From NCBI GenBank assembly GCA_947630705.1, contig CANRIK010000006.1, positions 1 through 64,000 on the forward strand: DNA of 64,000 nucleotides. Direction: 5' to 3'. The translations under genes were made by a program, and so were the position numbers. The notes below the pieces were generated by a model, which ran no database searches, was not told where the DNA came from, and saw only the letters and a program-made list of their open reading frames with translations. Positions within the stretch are counted from its first letter, which is position 1; each line of letters opens with the position of its first letter. This DNA comes from an uncultured Clostridia bacterium (GTDB taxonomy: Bacteria; Bacillota; Clostridia; Christensenellales; Borkfalkiaceae). Positions 37,103-46,521 of the stretch are shown here, one piece after another.

Positions 37103-37651
37103 ATGAATTCTGCCGAAAAGGACGAACTGCGCTATAAACTCAAAGTCAAGCGCAGATATATGGGCGAAATAGTCCGCCTCGAAGCCGACAGGGCTATTTT
37201 GGAAGAGTTCATACAATCATTTTCGAATTACAAAAGTTTCTTTATATACAACGGTTTTTCCACCGAGGCACGCACGGATATGATAATTTCATATCTTTTG
37301 GAAAGCGGTAAAAGAGTATATCTTCCGCGCGTGGAGGGTAGGGAAATCGTTGCCGTTCCGTATTTTGGCGGAGAGTGCCCGCTCGGAGCATACGGCATAG
37401 CCGAACCCTGCGGAGAGCCCTTTTCGGGGGATATCGAAGTTACGGTAATTCCCCTGCTCGCCGTAAACGGACGCGGCTACCGCATAGGCTACGGCGGAGG
37501 GTTTTACGACAGATATTTAAAGGGTAAAAACACTCTCAAAGTCGGAATGGGGTACGGTTTTCAGATGGAAGAATTCAAAGAGGAGCCGTTTGACGTTCCT
37601 TTGGATAAATACCTTTGCGAAAGGGGGATATACGATTTTGTCGGAAAATAA
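37103..37651 (+). CDS. 5-formyltetrahydrofolate cyclo-ligase
   Basis: KRRYMGEIVRLEADRAILEEF...VPLLAVNGRGYRIGYGGGFYDRYLKG-type C-terminal motif. Confidence 0.9.
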   Translation: MNSAEKDELRYKLKVKRRYMGEIVRLEADRAILEEFIQSFSNYKSFFIYNGFSTEARTDMIISYLLESGKRVYLPRVEGREIVAVPYFGGECPLGAYGIAEPCGEPFSGDIEVTVIPLLAVNGRGYRIGYGGGFYDRYLKGKNTLKVGMGYGFQMEEFKEEPFDVPLDKYLCERGIYDFVGK

Positions 37652-38270
37652 AAGCGAAAAAGGTTTAAGATTCTGGTACGAGCTGCGCGACCTTCTGGCC
37701 GGAGCGGCATTTCCGTTCATGTTACAGCTTATCATAAACGCCACGTTTATAGGCTTGACTTCTTCCATAATACAGACCAACGATATTGCGCTCTCGATAG
37801 TAATGCTCTCGATAGGCGAGGTGTTGATGGGCGTGGCGTACTTCATATTCGGCAGGCAGAACGGAGCCACCTCGGTGAAAAAGATTCTCAATCACTCCAA
37901 GAAACTCGAAATAGGTTCGAAGGACAAGCAGGCGGAGTTCGGTACGGGCGAATACTCGGCTTACAAGGGCTTTCTAATTGCCCTGATAACCTGCGTGCCG
38001 TATATGATTTTCCAACTCGTACAGTGCTGTGCGCCCAACAGCTTCTGCGGCTTTTTGCTCCAATACGTATTCGGCTGGGCGGCAATTCCCTTCACGTTTG
38101 CCGAAAACGTCTCTCCTTGGCTCAACTTCTTGTTTGTGCTCTATCCCGTAGCCGTCCACGCCTTTGCATATATCTTTTTCGCGCATAAGGAGTGGGATAA
38201 ACTCCAACGCCTCGCGGCGACCGGCGACGCCGTGTCGGGAGACGGCAAGGGTAAAAATCCGGAAAAATGA
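37638..38270 (+). CDS. Multi-TM membrane protein of unknown function
   Basis: TTG start after AAGGGGG; 5-6 TM segments; overlaps the rsmD start. Confidence 0.6.
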   Translation: MSENKSEKGLRFWYELRDLLAGAAFPFMLQLIINATFIGLTSSIIQTNDIALSIVMLSIGEVLMGVAYFIFGRQNGATSVKKILNHSKKLEIGSKDKQAEFGTGEYSAYKGFLIALITCVPYMIFQLVQCCAPNSFCGFLLQYVFGWAAIPFTFAENVSPWLNFLFVLYPVAVHAFAYIFFAHKEWDKLQRLAATGDAVSGDGKGKNPEK

Positions 38271-38806
38271 GAATAATAGGAGGCAAATACCGCTCTTTAA
38301 CGCTTGCGGAATTTCGCGGCGACGATATCCGTCCCACCGCCGACAGAGTGAAGGAGAGTTTGTTCGATATCATTTTCCGCCTTGTGCCGTCGGCGCGCGT
38401 CCTCGATTTGTTCTGCGGAAGCGGCGGTCTGGGGCTCGAATGTATTTCGCGCGGCTCGCGGTTTGTGCATTTCAACGACGTCTCGCGCGACAGTTTGGAG
38501 GTTTTGAAAAAGAACCTCAAAAGATTGAAGGACGAGAGCGGTTACAAGGTTACCAATCTCGACTTCGCAGACTGCCTTCACGGACTTTCGGAGAACTTCG
38601 ACATAATCTTTCTCGACCCCCCGTACAGGCTGACGGCAGGCAACGAAGCTCTTGAAATTATCGCTTCGAAAAAACTGCTCGCGGCAGGCGGAGTCGCCGT
38701 TTTGGAGCGCGACGTTCCCTTTTCGGGAGAGATTTCGGGGCTTGAAATGTACGATGAACGCAAGTACGGCAAGACCTATCTCAACTTCTTTCGTCCCGTC
38801 GAGTAG
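38267..38806 (+). CDS. rsmD: 16S rRNA (guanine966-N2)-methyltransferase RsmD
   Basis: MRIIGGKYRS..RPTADRVKESLFDII...VLDLFCGSGGLGLECISRG...IIFLDPPY. Confidence 0.95.
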   Translation: MRIIGGKYRSLTLAEFRGDDIRPTADRVKESLFDIIFRLVPSARVLDLFCGSGGLGLECISRGSRFVHFNDVSRDSLEVLKKNLKRLKDESGYKVTNLDFADCLHGLSENFDIIFLDPPYRLTAGNEALEIIASKKLLAAGGVAVLERDVPFSGEISGLEMYDERKYGKTYLNFFRPVE

Positions 38807-39015
38807 GTTTGAAGCGGCCTTGAACGCATAGCCGGTCGGTTTTTGCAAGGGCATAACGACCGACGGATATAAAATAAAGTTAACTTTCGACGGTTGCAAA
38901 AATAAAAGTATTGCGACCGACGGATACAAAAATAAATCGGCTACAAAAATAAACTGAAATAAAAACAAAAGGATATAAATATAAAAACGGACAGCGGAAT
39001 AAAGCGGAATAATTT

Positions 39016-39504
39016 ATGAAAAAGTGCGTCTTTGCCGGCACATTCGACCCGCCTACGAACGGACACAGGCAGATCGTGGACAAGTGCCTTCAAATTTTCG
39101 ACGAAGTAGTCGTGGCAATAATGATAAACACCTCCAAGCGCCCCCTTCTCACGGAGGAGGAGAGGAAATATCTTCTCGAAAAACTCTATGAGAGCGAAAA
39201 GAGGGTGCGCGTGGAAATTTTCGAGGGCGCGGCGGTGGATATTCTCGAAAAGGAGAATACTCCGTTCTATGTGCGCGGAGTGAGAAATACCGTCGATTTC
39301 GAGTATGAGAACGCCGACTATTTCGCAAACAGGAAGCTGAAAAGCGATATAGTCACGATATATATTCCGGCGCAGCAGGAGAGCTTGCAGATAAGCTCCA
39401 CGCTCGTGAAAAATTCGGTAAAATTTCGCAAGGACTATGCGGAATATATGCCGGACGAGATACGCGCCGACTTTATGAAAATGCTGAAAGATAAAAAATT
39501 CTGA
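39016..39504 (+). CDS. coaD: Phosphopantetheine adenylyltransferase
   Basis: CVFAGTFDPPTNGHRQIVDK; FYVRGVRNTVDFEYE; ISSTLVK. Confidence 0.93.
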   Translation: MKKCVFAGTFDPPTNGHRQIVDKCLQIFDEVVVAIMINTSKRPLLTEEERKYLLEKLYESEKRVRVEIFEGAAVDILEKENTPFYVRGVRNTVDFEYENADYFANRKLKSDIVTIYIPAQQESLQISSTLVKNSVKFRKDYAEYMPDEIRADFMKMLKDKKF

Positions 39505-39543
39505 AATCGTTCCGAATTAAAAATAAACGTACGGAGAGCAAAA

Positions 39544-40566
39544 ATGTTCGAAAAACAGATAAGGATACCCGACCCCGAAGAAATTCTCGCGGCGGTGCCG
39601 ATGCCGGAAAATCTCAAAAAAATAAAGGCCGAGCGCGACAGACTCGTGTCCGACGTTATCACGGGCAAGAGCGATAAATTCGTCGTTATAGTCGGCCCGT
39701 GCTCCGCGCACGAGCAGGCGCCGGTTTTGGAGTATGTGGAGAGGTTGGGCAAACTCAACGAAAAGGTAAAGGAGAAACTTGTCCTCGTTCCCAGAATTTA
39801 TACCAACAAGCCTCGCACGAAGGGCGTGGGCTACAAGGGAATGTTCTCCCAGCCCGACCCCAATAAAAAAGAGGACATCTTAAAAGGCATATACGCCATA
39901 CGCGAATTGAACATAAAGGCCATAGAAGCCAGCGGACTTGCCGCCGCGGACGAAATGCTGTATCCGGCCAATATTCATTATGTAGAGGATCTGTTGAGCT
40001 ATATCGCCGTCGGCGCGCGTTCCAGCGAAAATCAGCTTCACCGCCTCGTGTCGAGCGGAATCGACGTCCCTGTCGGAGTCAAGAATCCCACCAGCGGCTC
40101 CATACTCGTGCTTCTCAACAGCATCTATGCCGCCCAGAGCGGTCAGGTGTTCAAACTTAACGGCTGGCAGGTAAAAACCAACGGCAATCCACTTGCTCAC
40201 GCAATTCTGCGCGGAGCTTCCGACGGCTACGGCAACGATATCCCCAATTTCCATTACGAAACGGTTATGACCGTCGCCGAGGGCTACGCGAAGTCCGGAC
40301 TTGCAAATCCGGCGATAATAATAGACGCAAACCACTCCAACAGCGGTAAAAAATTCAAACAGCAGATAAGAATATGCGAGGAGGTAATGCAGAACCGCCT
40401 CTATGATAAGGACTTCAAGAAGATAGTAAAGGGCTTTATGATAGAGAGCTTTCTCGAAGAGGGCAATCAGTCGGAGGACATAGTTTACGGCAAGTCCATA
40501 ACCGACCCCTGCCTCGGCTGGTGCGATACGGAGAGACTGCTCCTCGACATAGCGGAGAAGGTGTAA
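39544..40566 (+). CDS. aroF: 3-deoxy-7-phosphoheptulonate synthase, class I
   Basis: VVIVGPCSAHEQ; PRTKGVGYKGMFSQPDPN; DANHSNSGKKFKQQI. Confidence 0.95.
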   Translation: MFEKQIRIPDPEEILAAVPMPENLKKIKAERDRLVSDVITGKSDKFVVIVGPCSAHEQAPVLEYVERLGKLNEKVKEKLVLVPRIYTNKPRTKGVGYKGMFSQPDPNKKEDILKGIYAIRELNIKAIEASGLAAADEMLYPANIHYVEDLLSYIAVGARSSENQLHRLVSSGIDVPVGVKNPTSGSILVLLNSIYAAQSGQVFKLNGWQVKTNGNPLAHAILRGASDGYGNDIPNFHYETVMTVAEGYAKSGLANPAIIIDANHSNSGKKFKQQIRICEEVMQNRLYDKDFKKIVKGFMIESFLEEGNQSEDIVYGKSITDPCLGWCDTERLLLDIAEKV

Positions 40567-40567
40567 A

Positions 40568-41359
40568 ATGACGGTAGGCTATCTCGGTCCGGAGGGGAGC
40601 TATTCGCAGGTGGCGGCGCAGACTTTCGATAAAGACGCCGTCCTCAAAGACTATGCCACTTTTCCGGAGCTGTTTTCTGCCCTTTCGTCGGGCGAGTGCG
40701 ACTATATAGCCGTGCCGATAGAAAACAGTCTGAACGGCGGCGTTCTGCAAAATATCGATCTCTTGCAGTCGCATGAAAACGTCATAGCCGTAGAGGAGTG
40801 CGTGGTGAATATCGACCACAGGCTCGCCACGTTGAAGGGCGCAAAAAAGTCGCAGATCAAGAGAGTATACTCCCACCGTCAGGCGCTCGCCCAGTGCGGA
40901 GATTATCTCTCGCGCAACTTTCCGCACGCCGAACTGATTGCCACAACGTCAACGGCGGCAAGTTTGAAATTGATTAAGGATAAAACGGAGGCCGGAATAG
41001 TCGGCGCCCACGCCCGTTGCGAGGGCTTCGAGCTCTCGGAGGAAAATATCGCCGACGAAAAGACCAACCTCACCCATTTCCTGCTTGTAAAGAGGGGAGG
41101 GGTCGAAGATATCGCAAACTCGCGGAAGATATTCTTTTCGGCCACTTGCAACCATAAGCCGGGCGAACTTTTGGATATGCTCGCGCTCATACGCGAGTTG
41201 AATATGACAAAAATCGAATCCCGTCCCATCAAAAACCGACCGGGCGAATATCGGTTTTTTATAGAGATAGAAGCGGACATCTCCCGTGAAGATACGAGAA
41301 AAATTCTCGATAAAGTGGCAAAGACCGCCCGTTCCTTCAAATTGCTGGGCTGTTACTGA
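40568..41359 (+). CDS. pheA: Prephenate dehydratase with ACT domain
   Basis: GYLGPEGSYSQVAA; PIENSLNGGVLQNIDLL; ACT region ESRPIKNRPGEYRFFIEIEAD. Confidence 0.95.
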   Translation: MTVGYLGPEGSYSQVAAQTFDKDAVLKDYATFPELFSALSSGECDYIAVPIENSLNGGVLQNIDLLQSHENVIAVEECVVNIDHRLATLKGAKKSQIKRVYSHRQALAQCGDYLSRNFPHAELIATTSTAASLKLIKDKTEAGIVGAHARCEGFELSEENIADEKTNLTHFLLVKRGGVEDIANSRKIFFSATCNHKPGELLDMLALIRELNMTKIESRPIKNRPGEYRFFIEIEADISREDTRKILDKVAKTARSFKLLGCY

Positions 41360-42304
41360 TTAGGTAACAGCAAGCATAAACGCAAAACACATCGCCGCCT
41401 GCACAAATTTGCAGGCGATGAATTTAAGCGGCTTTACGCCCGTTTTCGTAAGATATCCGAGCTGTTGCATGAGTATTGATATACCGCCGAAAGAGATCAT
41501 AAAGCCGGCAAGCGCGCCCTTTAAAGGAGTGGAGCTCCGCGCCAGATAACTGCAACCGGTGGTAACTTCCGCCATTCCCAGACACACGGCGTGGGCGGCG
41601 GAATGATCTAAAAACAGCTTTAAAACCCATTCCAACGGCGCAAAAAGATTGAAGTCGTACATGAACTCCGCCACGACGTAAAAAAAGGCGATAAATCCTC
41701 CGGCCACCGCAACGGATATCACTGCGCCGTAAAAGCTGTCGTACAGCACGTTATTGTTTGATTTTATCGGTTTTGGAGGAATGGGGTTTGATTTTTTGCA
41801 AAATCTGCAATATATAAGACTGAAAATAATGACCGCCAGAGCGTGAGCGGCGAAAATCTCGAAGCCCAAAAGTTTATCCCCGAACATTTTGAAGCCCACG
41901 CTGCCTATAATAAACAGCGGACCGGACGTGGAGCACAGCGGAGCCAATTTGTCGCAGTCCTCTCTCGTCAGAGCTCCGCTTTCGTAAAATTCCGACAAAA
42001 TTCTGCTTCCGGCCGGATAGCCGGAGCAAATGGAGAGCAGAAAGCAGATTGCGGCGTTCTGCGGCATATTCAGAGCTCTTGCCGCCGGTCTCAACGGCAG
42101 CGACGCTCTGTCGGCGATTCCGGTCTTTATAAATATAAGCGATATAACCATAAACGGGAACAGTGAAGGCAGCACACACTCCGCCCACAATGCAAATCCC
42201 TCCGCACAGCTTGCTACGTATTTTTCGGGTCGTATAATGAATGCCGCTCCGAAAACAAGCAGGCAGAGGCACAGAATTGCATATTTGATACGCTTTATCG
42301 TCAT
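41360..42304 (-). CDS. YlbJ/SpoVV-like nucleoside-recognition (Gate) domain membrane protein
   Basis: LPSLFPFMVIS...CSGYPAGSRILSEFYESGALTREDCDKLAPLCSTSGPLFIIGSVG. Confidence 0.8.
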   Translation of the reverse strand: MTIKRIKYAILCLCLLVFGAAFIIRPEKYVASCAEGFALWAECVLPSLFPFMVISLIFIKTGIADRASLPLRPAARALNMPQNAAICFLLSICSGYPAGSRILSEFYESGALTREDCDKLAPLCSTSGPLFIIGSVGFKMFGDKLLGFEIFAAHALAVIIFSLIYCRFCKKSNPIPPKPIKSNNNVLYDSFYGAVISVAVAGGFIAFFYVVAEFMYDFNLFAPLEWVLKLFLDHSAAHAVCLGMAEVTTGCSYLARSSTPLKGALAGFMISFGGISILMQQLGYLTKTGVKPLKFIACKFVQAAMCFAFMLAVT

Positions 42305-42335
42305 ACTTCTTTTATATTTCGGAGGAGATATTATT

Positions 42336-43127
42336 ATGAGTAAAACTTTGGGACTTGCCCTTGGCAGCGGCGGCGTCCGCGGTATAGCCCACATAGGCAT
42401 ATTGGCCGCGCTTGAAGAGGCCGGAATAAAGCCCGACTACATCACCGGTTGCTCTATGGGCGCGGTGGTAGGAGCGTGCTATGCTTCCGGCATGTCCGCA
42501 AAAGAACTGCGCGAAATCGCGCTCAATCTCAAACCTCGCGACATAGTGGATTTCAGTCCGGCATTCTTGTCGCGTATGGCTCTTCTGCGCTCCCGTAAAG
42601 TGGAGGAACTGCTCTTGAAATATCTCGGTCACGTGCGCATAGAGGAAATGCAGATACCCTTCAAATGTATAGCCACCGATTTGCTTTCGGGCAAACTTCA
42701 CGTATTCGAAAGAGGCCGCGCCTCGCTCGCGGTGCAGGCTTCGAGCGCCGTGCCGGGAATTTTCCGACCCGTTGAATTCAGGCGCAAACTTCTTGTTGAC
42801 GGCGGCTGTCTCTGCCGCGTTCCCGTAAAATTGGTAAAGGATATGGGCGCGGACGTCGTTGTCGCCGTGGACGTGCTTACAAACGTCTCCGAGCCCATAG
42901 AGAAAGTAGGCAGTCTTTTGGGACTGATGCTTCGCGTTTTCGACCTCATGGATTCCCAGCAAACTCTCATGCGTTCGACTATCGAGGGCAAAGTCGCTGA
43001 CATAGTGTTGGAGCCCGACATAGTGGGTTTGAGCCCCTATTCGATCAAGGATTTCGATAAGACCTACAATATCGGCTACGAAACGGGCAAACAGTACGTC
43101 AAAAAAATTGAAAAACTATTAAAATAA
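42336..43127 (+). CDS. Patatin-like phospholipase (RssA-like)
   Basis: LGLALGSGGVRGIAHIGILAAL; GCSMGAVVGACYA; LVDGG; GGAGGAG RBS. Confidence 0.9.
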   Translation: MSKTLGLALGSGGVRGIAHIGILAALEEAGIKPDYITGCSMGAVVGACYASGMSAKELREIALNLKPRDIVDFSPAFLSRMALLRSRKVEELLLKYLGHVRIEEMQIPFKCIATDLLSGKLHVFERGRASLAVQASSAVPGIFRPVEFRRKLLVDGGCLCRVPVKLVKDMGADVVVAVDVLTNVSEPIEKVGSLLGLMLRVFDLMDSQQTLMRSTIEGKVADIVLEPDIVGLSPYSIKDFDKTYNIGYETGKQYVKKIEKLLK

Positions 43128-43164
43128 ATTTTTATTCGAAGAAAAGAACGGTCAATGGGAAATT

Positions 43165-44478
43165 ATGGATTTGTTCGACCTTAACGGCAACGAGGAGCTG
43201 GCAAAGCCCCTTGCCGAGCGCATGCGCGCAAACAACTTAAACGACTTTATAGGTCAGAAACATATAGTCTCCGAGGGCAGTCTTTTGAGGCGAGCAATCT
43301 CTCTCGACAGATTGGGGAGCTGTATATTCTGGGGACCCCCGGGCTCGGGCAAAACCACTCTTGCCAATATAATAGCGCAGACTACCCACGGAGAATTTAT
43401 CAAGCTGAACGCTGTTCAGGCCGGAGTGGCCGACGTCAAAAAGGCGGTGGAGACCGCGCGCGACAGCCTCAAAATGTACGGCAAGCGTACATATCTTATG
43501 CTCGACGAGTGCCATCGTTTCAATAAAACGCAGTCCGACAGCTTACTGCCGGCGATAGAGCAGGGCACGATAATTTTCATAGGTTCCACGACCGAAAATC
43601 CCTACGCCTCGATGACTCCGGCAATCGTTTCCAGATGCCGCGTATTCGAATTCAAACCCCTCTCCGTCGAGGATATAGAGGGCGCACTCAATAAGGCGCT
43701 CAAAGACAAGCGCAGAGGTCTGGGGAATTATAATGCGGCCGTCGATAAAGAGGCGATAGACCATATAGCTCTTCTTGCCGGCGGAGATCTCCGTTCGGCT
43801 TACAATGCGCTCGAACTCGCCGTCCTGACCACTCCGCCCATGCCCGACGGCTCCGTACACGTAACCTTGTCGGACGCGGAACAGTCGATACAGCGCAAGG
43901 CTCTCTCATATAACGAAGACGCCTTTTACGACTATCTCTCCGCATTCTGCAAATCTCTTCGCGGCAGTGACGCGAACGCCGCTCTCTACTACGCCATGCG
44001 CCTGATAGAGGGAGGGTGCGATCCCATGGTCATAGCTCGCAGGCTGGTGATACATTCTTCCGAGGATGTCGGCATGGCCGATCCTAACGCGCTCGTCGTG
44101 GCGTCCTCCGCAATGTACGTACTCGAAAAGACAGGTTATCCCGAGGGCTTGATTCCCCTCTCGAACGCAATAATCTACGTCTGCGAAGCTCCCAAGAGCA
44201 ACACCGTCGTCCTCGCAAAAAACGCCGCCATGCACGACGCCGTGACCGTCCGAGACGACGAGGGAGTGCCCCCGTACCTTCGGGACAACACTTTCGGCGA
44301 CAAAGAGACAAAGGCGCAGAGCGCGAATTACAAATACCCTCACGACTATTCCGGCGGCTGGGTCGAGCAGCAGTATCTTCCCGACAAACTTAAAGACAGA
44401 ATTTATTACACTCCGTCAGATTACGGCTTCGAAAAGACTGTAAAGGAAATACGCAAAAACAAGGGCAAAAACAAGTAA
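43165..44478 (+). CDS. rarA: Replication-associated recombination protein A (RarA/MgsA ATPase)
   Basis: PLAERMRANNLNDFIGQKHIVSEGSLLRRAI; IFWGPPGSGKTTLANIIA; LDECHRFNKTQSDSLLPAIEQG. Confidence 0.95.
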   Translation: MDLFDLNGNEELAKPLAERMRANNLNDFIGQKHIVSEGSLLRRAISLDRLGSCIFWGPPGSGKTTLANIIAQTTHGEFIKLNAVQAGVADVKKAVETARDSLKMYGKRTYLMLDECHRFNKTQSDSLLPAIEQGTIIFIGSTTENPYASMTPAIVSRCRVFEFKPLSVEDIEGALNKALKDKRRGLGNYNAAVDKEAIDHIALLAGGDLRSAYNALELAVLTTPPMPDGSVHVTLSDAEQSIQRKALSYNEDAFYDYLSAFCKSLRGSDANAALYYAMRLIEGGCDPMVIARRLVIHSSEDVGMADPNALVVASSAMYVLEKTGYPEGLIPLSNAIIYVCEAPKSNTVVLAKNAAMHDAVTVRDDEGVPPYLRDNTFGDKETKAQSANYKYPHDYSGGWVEQQYLPDKLKDRIYYTPSDYGFEKTVKEIRKNKGKNK

Positions 44479-44503
44479 TAAACAAGTATTGAAATAATAG
44501 AAA

Positions 44504-44543
44504 ACAAAACTTCCGGCGGAAAAAATTCCGCCGGAAGTTTTGT
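44504..44543. terminator. Bidirectional-looking terminator between rarA and the XRE gene
   Basis: ACAAAACTTCCGGCGGAA-AAAA-TTCCGCCGGAAGTTTTGT. Confidence 0.75.
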
Positions 44544-44608
44544 TGCACAATGAAAAGCGAATACTTAAAATAGATATTCCCGAAAATTTTTGTAAATTCA
44601 GTGTCCCG

Positions 44609-44809
44609 TCAATCCTTAATTCCGAGCAGGTAATCGGCGGAAACGTCGAAAATCGCGCACAGCTTCTTGATGTTTTCAATATCCGGCTGCGTTCTTCCCT
44701 GCTCCCACGAAGCATAACAGTTGGCTGACACGTTCAAAGCCGTGTAGACGTCCTTTTGCACAAATCCGCATTCTTTGCGTATATCTTTTAATCTTTCATT
44801 GAATTTCAT
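44609..44809 (-). CDS. XRE-family transcriptional regulator (66 aa)
   Basis: MKFNERLKDIRKECGFVQKDVYTALNVSANCYASWEQGRTQPDIENIKKLCAIFDVSADYLLGI. Confidence 0.9.
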   Translation of the reverse strand: MKFNERLKDIRKECGFVQKDVYTALNVSANCYASWEQGRTQPDIENIKKLCAIFDVSADYLLGIKD

Positions 44810-44828
44810 ATAAAAATTTTAAAACCTA

Positions 44829-44872
44829 ACTACCCAAAATTGGTTGACACTACCCAATTTGGGTAGTATTAT
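44829..44872 (+). promoter_or_regulatory. Promoter of the LRR lipoprotein gene with XRE operator
   Basis: TTGACA (44844-44849), 17 nt, TATTAT (44867-44872); perfect 9-bp-arm palindrome ACTACCCAA-T-TTGGGTAGT (44849-44867); second half-site ACTACCCAA at 44829. Confidence 0.8.
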
Positions 44873-44911
44873 TGTATGCAGAGTTTATTTATGCGACAAA
44901 GGAGGCAAAAA

Positions 44912-46300
44912 ATGAAGAAACTTATTGCGGCGGCAATGTCTTTGACGGTTGCGGCTCTCGGCGTATTTGCGTTCGGTTGCAAGGCGGAGGAGCACGAGCA
45001 CACGTTTGCGGCAAATTGGTCGTCGGACGCTAATTATCATTGGCACGCGTCCACCTGCGGACATCCGGAGACGGAGAAAAAGGAGAGCCACAGCATTGTA
45101 AACGGCAAATGTGAAATATGCGATTATACGCCCTCGCATCAGCATAGTTATATCAAGAGCGTGCACGAGGCCGACTGTACGCAAGAGGGTTACGAACTGT
45201 ACGAATGTGCATGCGGAGCAAGTTATCGCCAAAATCCGGTTCCGGCGCTCGGTCACGAACTGAATATGGTCAAAGTCGAGCCGACCTGCACGCAGGAGGG
45301 CAGCATAACTTACAGCTGTACTCATTGCGATTATACACGCAAAACAACTCTTTCTGCGGAGCATAAGTATAATTGGTATGAAGGTGAGGATTATTTCGAA
45401 TGTATTGAGTGTTTCCACCGTATTCCGGCGACGCAAGGGCTGCAATTCCGCGAAATATGGTCGAATCCTTTCGGGGGATTGTTCGGCGGAAATAAAGGAG
45501 ATTTTCTCGGTTACTCTCTGGACTCGGCGGCGGAGGCTTCGGGCGACGTAATCATTCCGGCTTATTTCGAGGATGAAGAGGTAACGGATATAAGTAACTA
45601 TGCCTTTCAGGATAACTTTGATATAACTTCTGTGCAAATACCCGAAACAATAAAGGAAATAGGCCTTATGGCGTTTGAAAATTGTTCGTTGGCCTCCGTA
45701 AATATTCCCACAGGCATGGAATATATCGGCTCCATGGCGTTCAGCGGTTGCACCAATCTGCAAACAGTCAAATTTTACGGAGATGTCGAGTGCATAGAAG
45801 CGTGGGCTTTCAGCGATACGGCGATAAGCGCGGACGAGAATTATTACGATAACGGTGCGTTTTATATAGACGGGCATCTGATAGACGCTTCCGGAGCGAA
45901 GGGCGATTTTACGGTAAAGGCCGATACGCTATCGATAGCCGCTCGCGCTTTCGAAGATTCTTCCGTAACCAAAGTAAATCTGCCGCGCGGTTTGAAATAT
46001 ATCACCGAGTATGCGTTTTTGGAGTGCGAAACGCTTGAAGAAATAAAAATTCCGGAAAAGATAACAACGATTACATATGAGTGTTTTAACGGTTGCACAG
46101 CGCTCAAAACCATATATATACCTCTTTCGGTAGAACTGATAGATAACGGCGCGCTCGGCCAATGCACGAGTCTCGAAACCATAAATTACGGCGGCTCGCC
46201 GGATGATTGGGCGGCAATAAATAAAGAAGCCGGCGACGGCGAAGTCTGGGAGGCTTGGGACGAGGGCTCGGGCGGATATACCGTAGTCTATGCAAAATGA
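44912..46300 (+). CDS. BspA-type LRR_5 surface lipoprotein with Cys/His-rich N-terminal repeats
   Basis: AAAGGAGG RBS; signal peptide ending AFGC; HTFAANWSSDANYHWHASTCGH; CxxC/H repeats; LRR repeats such as SVQIPETIKEIGLMAFENCSLASVNIP. Confidence 0.85.
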   Translation: MKKLIAAAMSLTVAALGVFAFGCKAEEHEHTFAANWSSDANYHWHASTCGHPETEKKESHSIVNGKCEICDYTPSHQHSYIKSVHEADCTQEGYELYECACGASYRQNPVPALGHELNMVKVEPTCTQEGSITYSCTHCDYTRKTTLSAEHKYNWYEGEDYFECIECFHRIPATQGLQFREIWSNPFGGLFGGNKGDFLGYSLDSAAEASGDVIIPAYFEDEEVTDISNYAFQDNFDITSVQIPETIKEIGLMAFENCSLASVNIPTGMEYIGSMAFSGCTNLQTVKFYGDVECIEAWAFSDTAISADENYYDNGAFYIDGHLIDASGAKGDFTVKADTLSIAARAFEDSSVTKVNLPRGLKYITEYAFLECETLEEIKIPEKITTITYECFNGCTALKTIYIPLSVELIDNGALGQCTSLETINYGGSPDDWAAINKEAGDGEVWEAWDEGSGGYTVVYAK

Positions 46301-46319
46301 AAAATTTCTGAAAAACGTT

Positions 46320-46366
46320 AAAATTCAAACTTCCGGCGGAAATTTCCGCGTGGAAGTTTGAATTTT
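46320..46366. terminator. Inverted repeat/terminator downstream of the LRR lipoprotein gene
   Basis: AAAATTCAAACTTCC GGCGGAAATTTCCGCGT GGAAGTTTGAATTTT. Confidence 0.7.
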
Positions 46367-46448
46367 ATAGCGGTCGTCCGATATCATTGAAAAATCGGCG
46401 CGGCAAAATAATTTTACTCAAAAATGCGCATAAAACATGTAAAAATAA

Positions 46449-46477
46449 TTGACAATAATGCATAAATATAGTAATAT
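46449..46477 (+). promoter_or_regulatory. Sigma70-type promoter of the aspS-gatCAB leader
   Basis: TTGACA, 17 nt, TAATAT. Confidence 0.7.
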
Positions 46478-46521
46478 AAACCCAATAAATGAATAAAAGC
46501 CGTGCAAAGATAGCACGCAAA

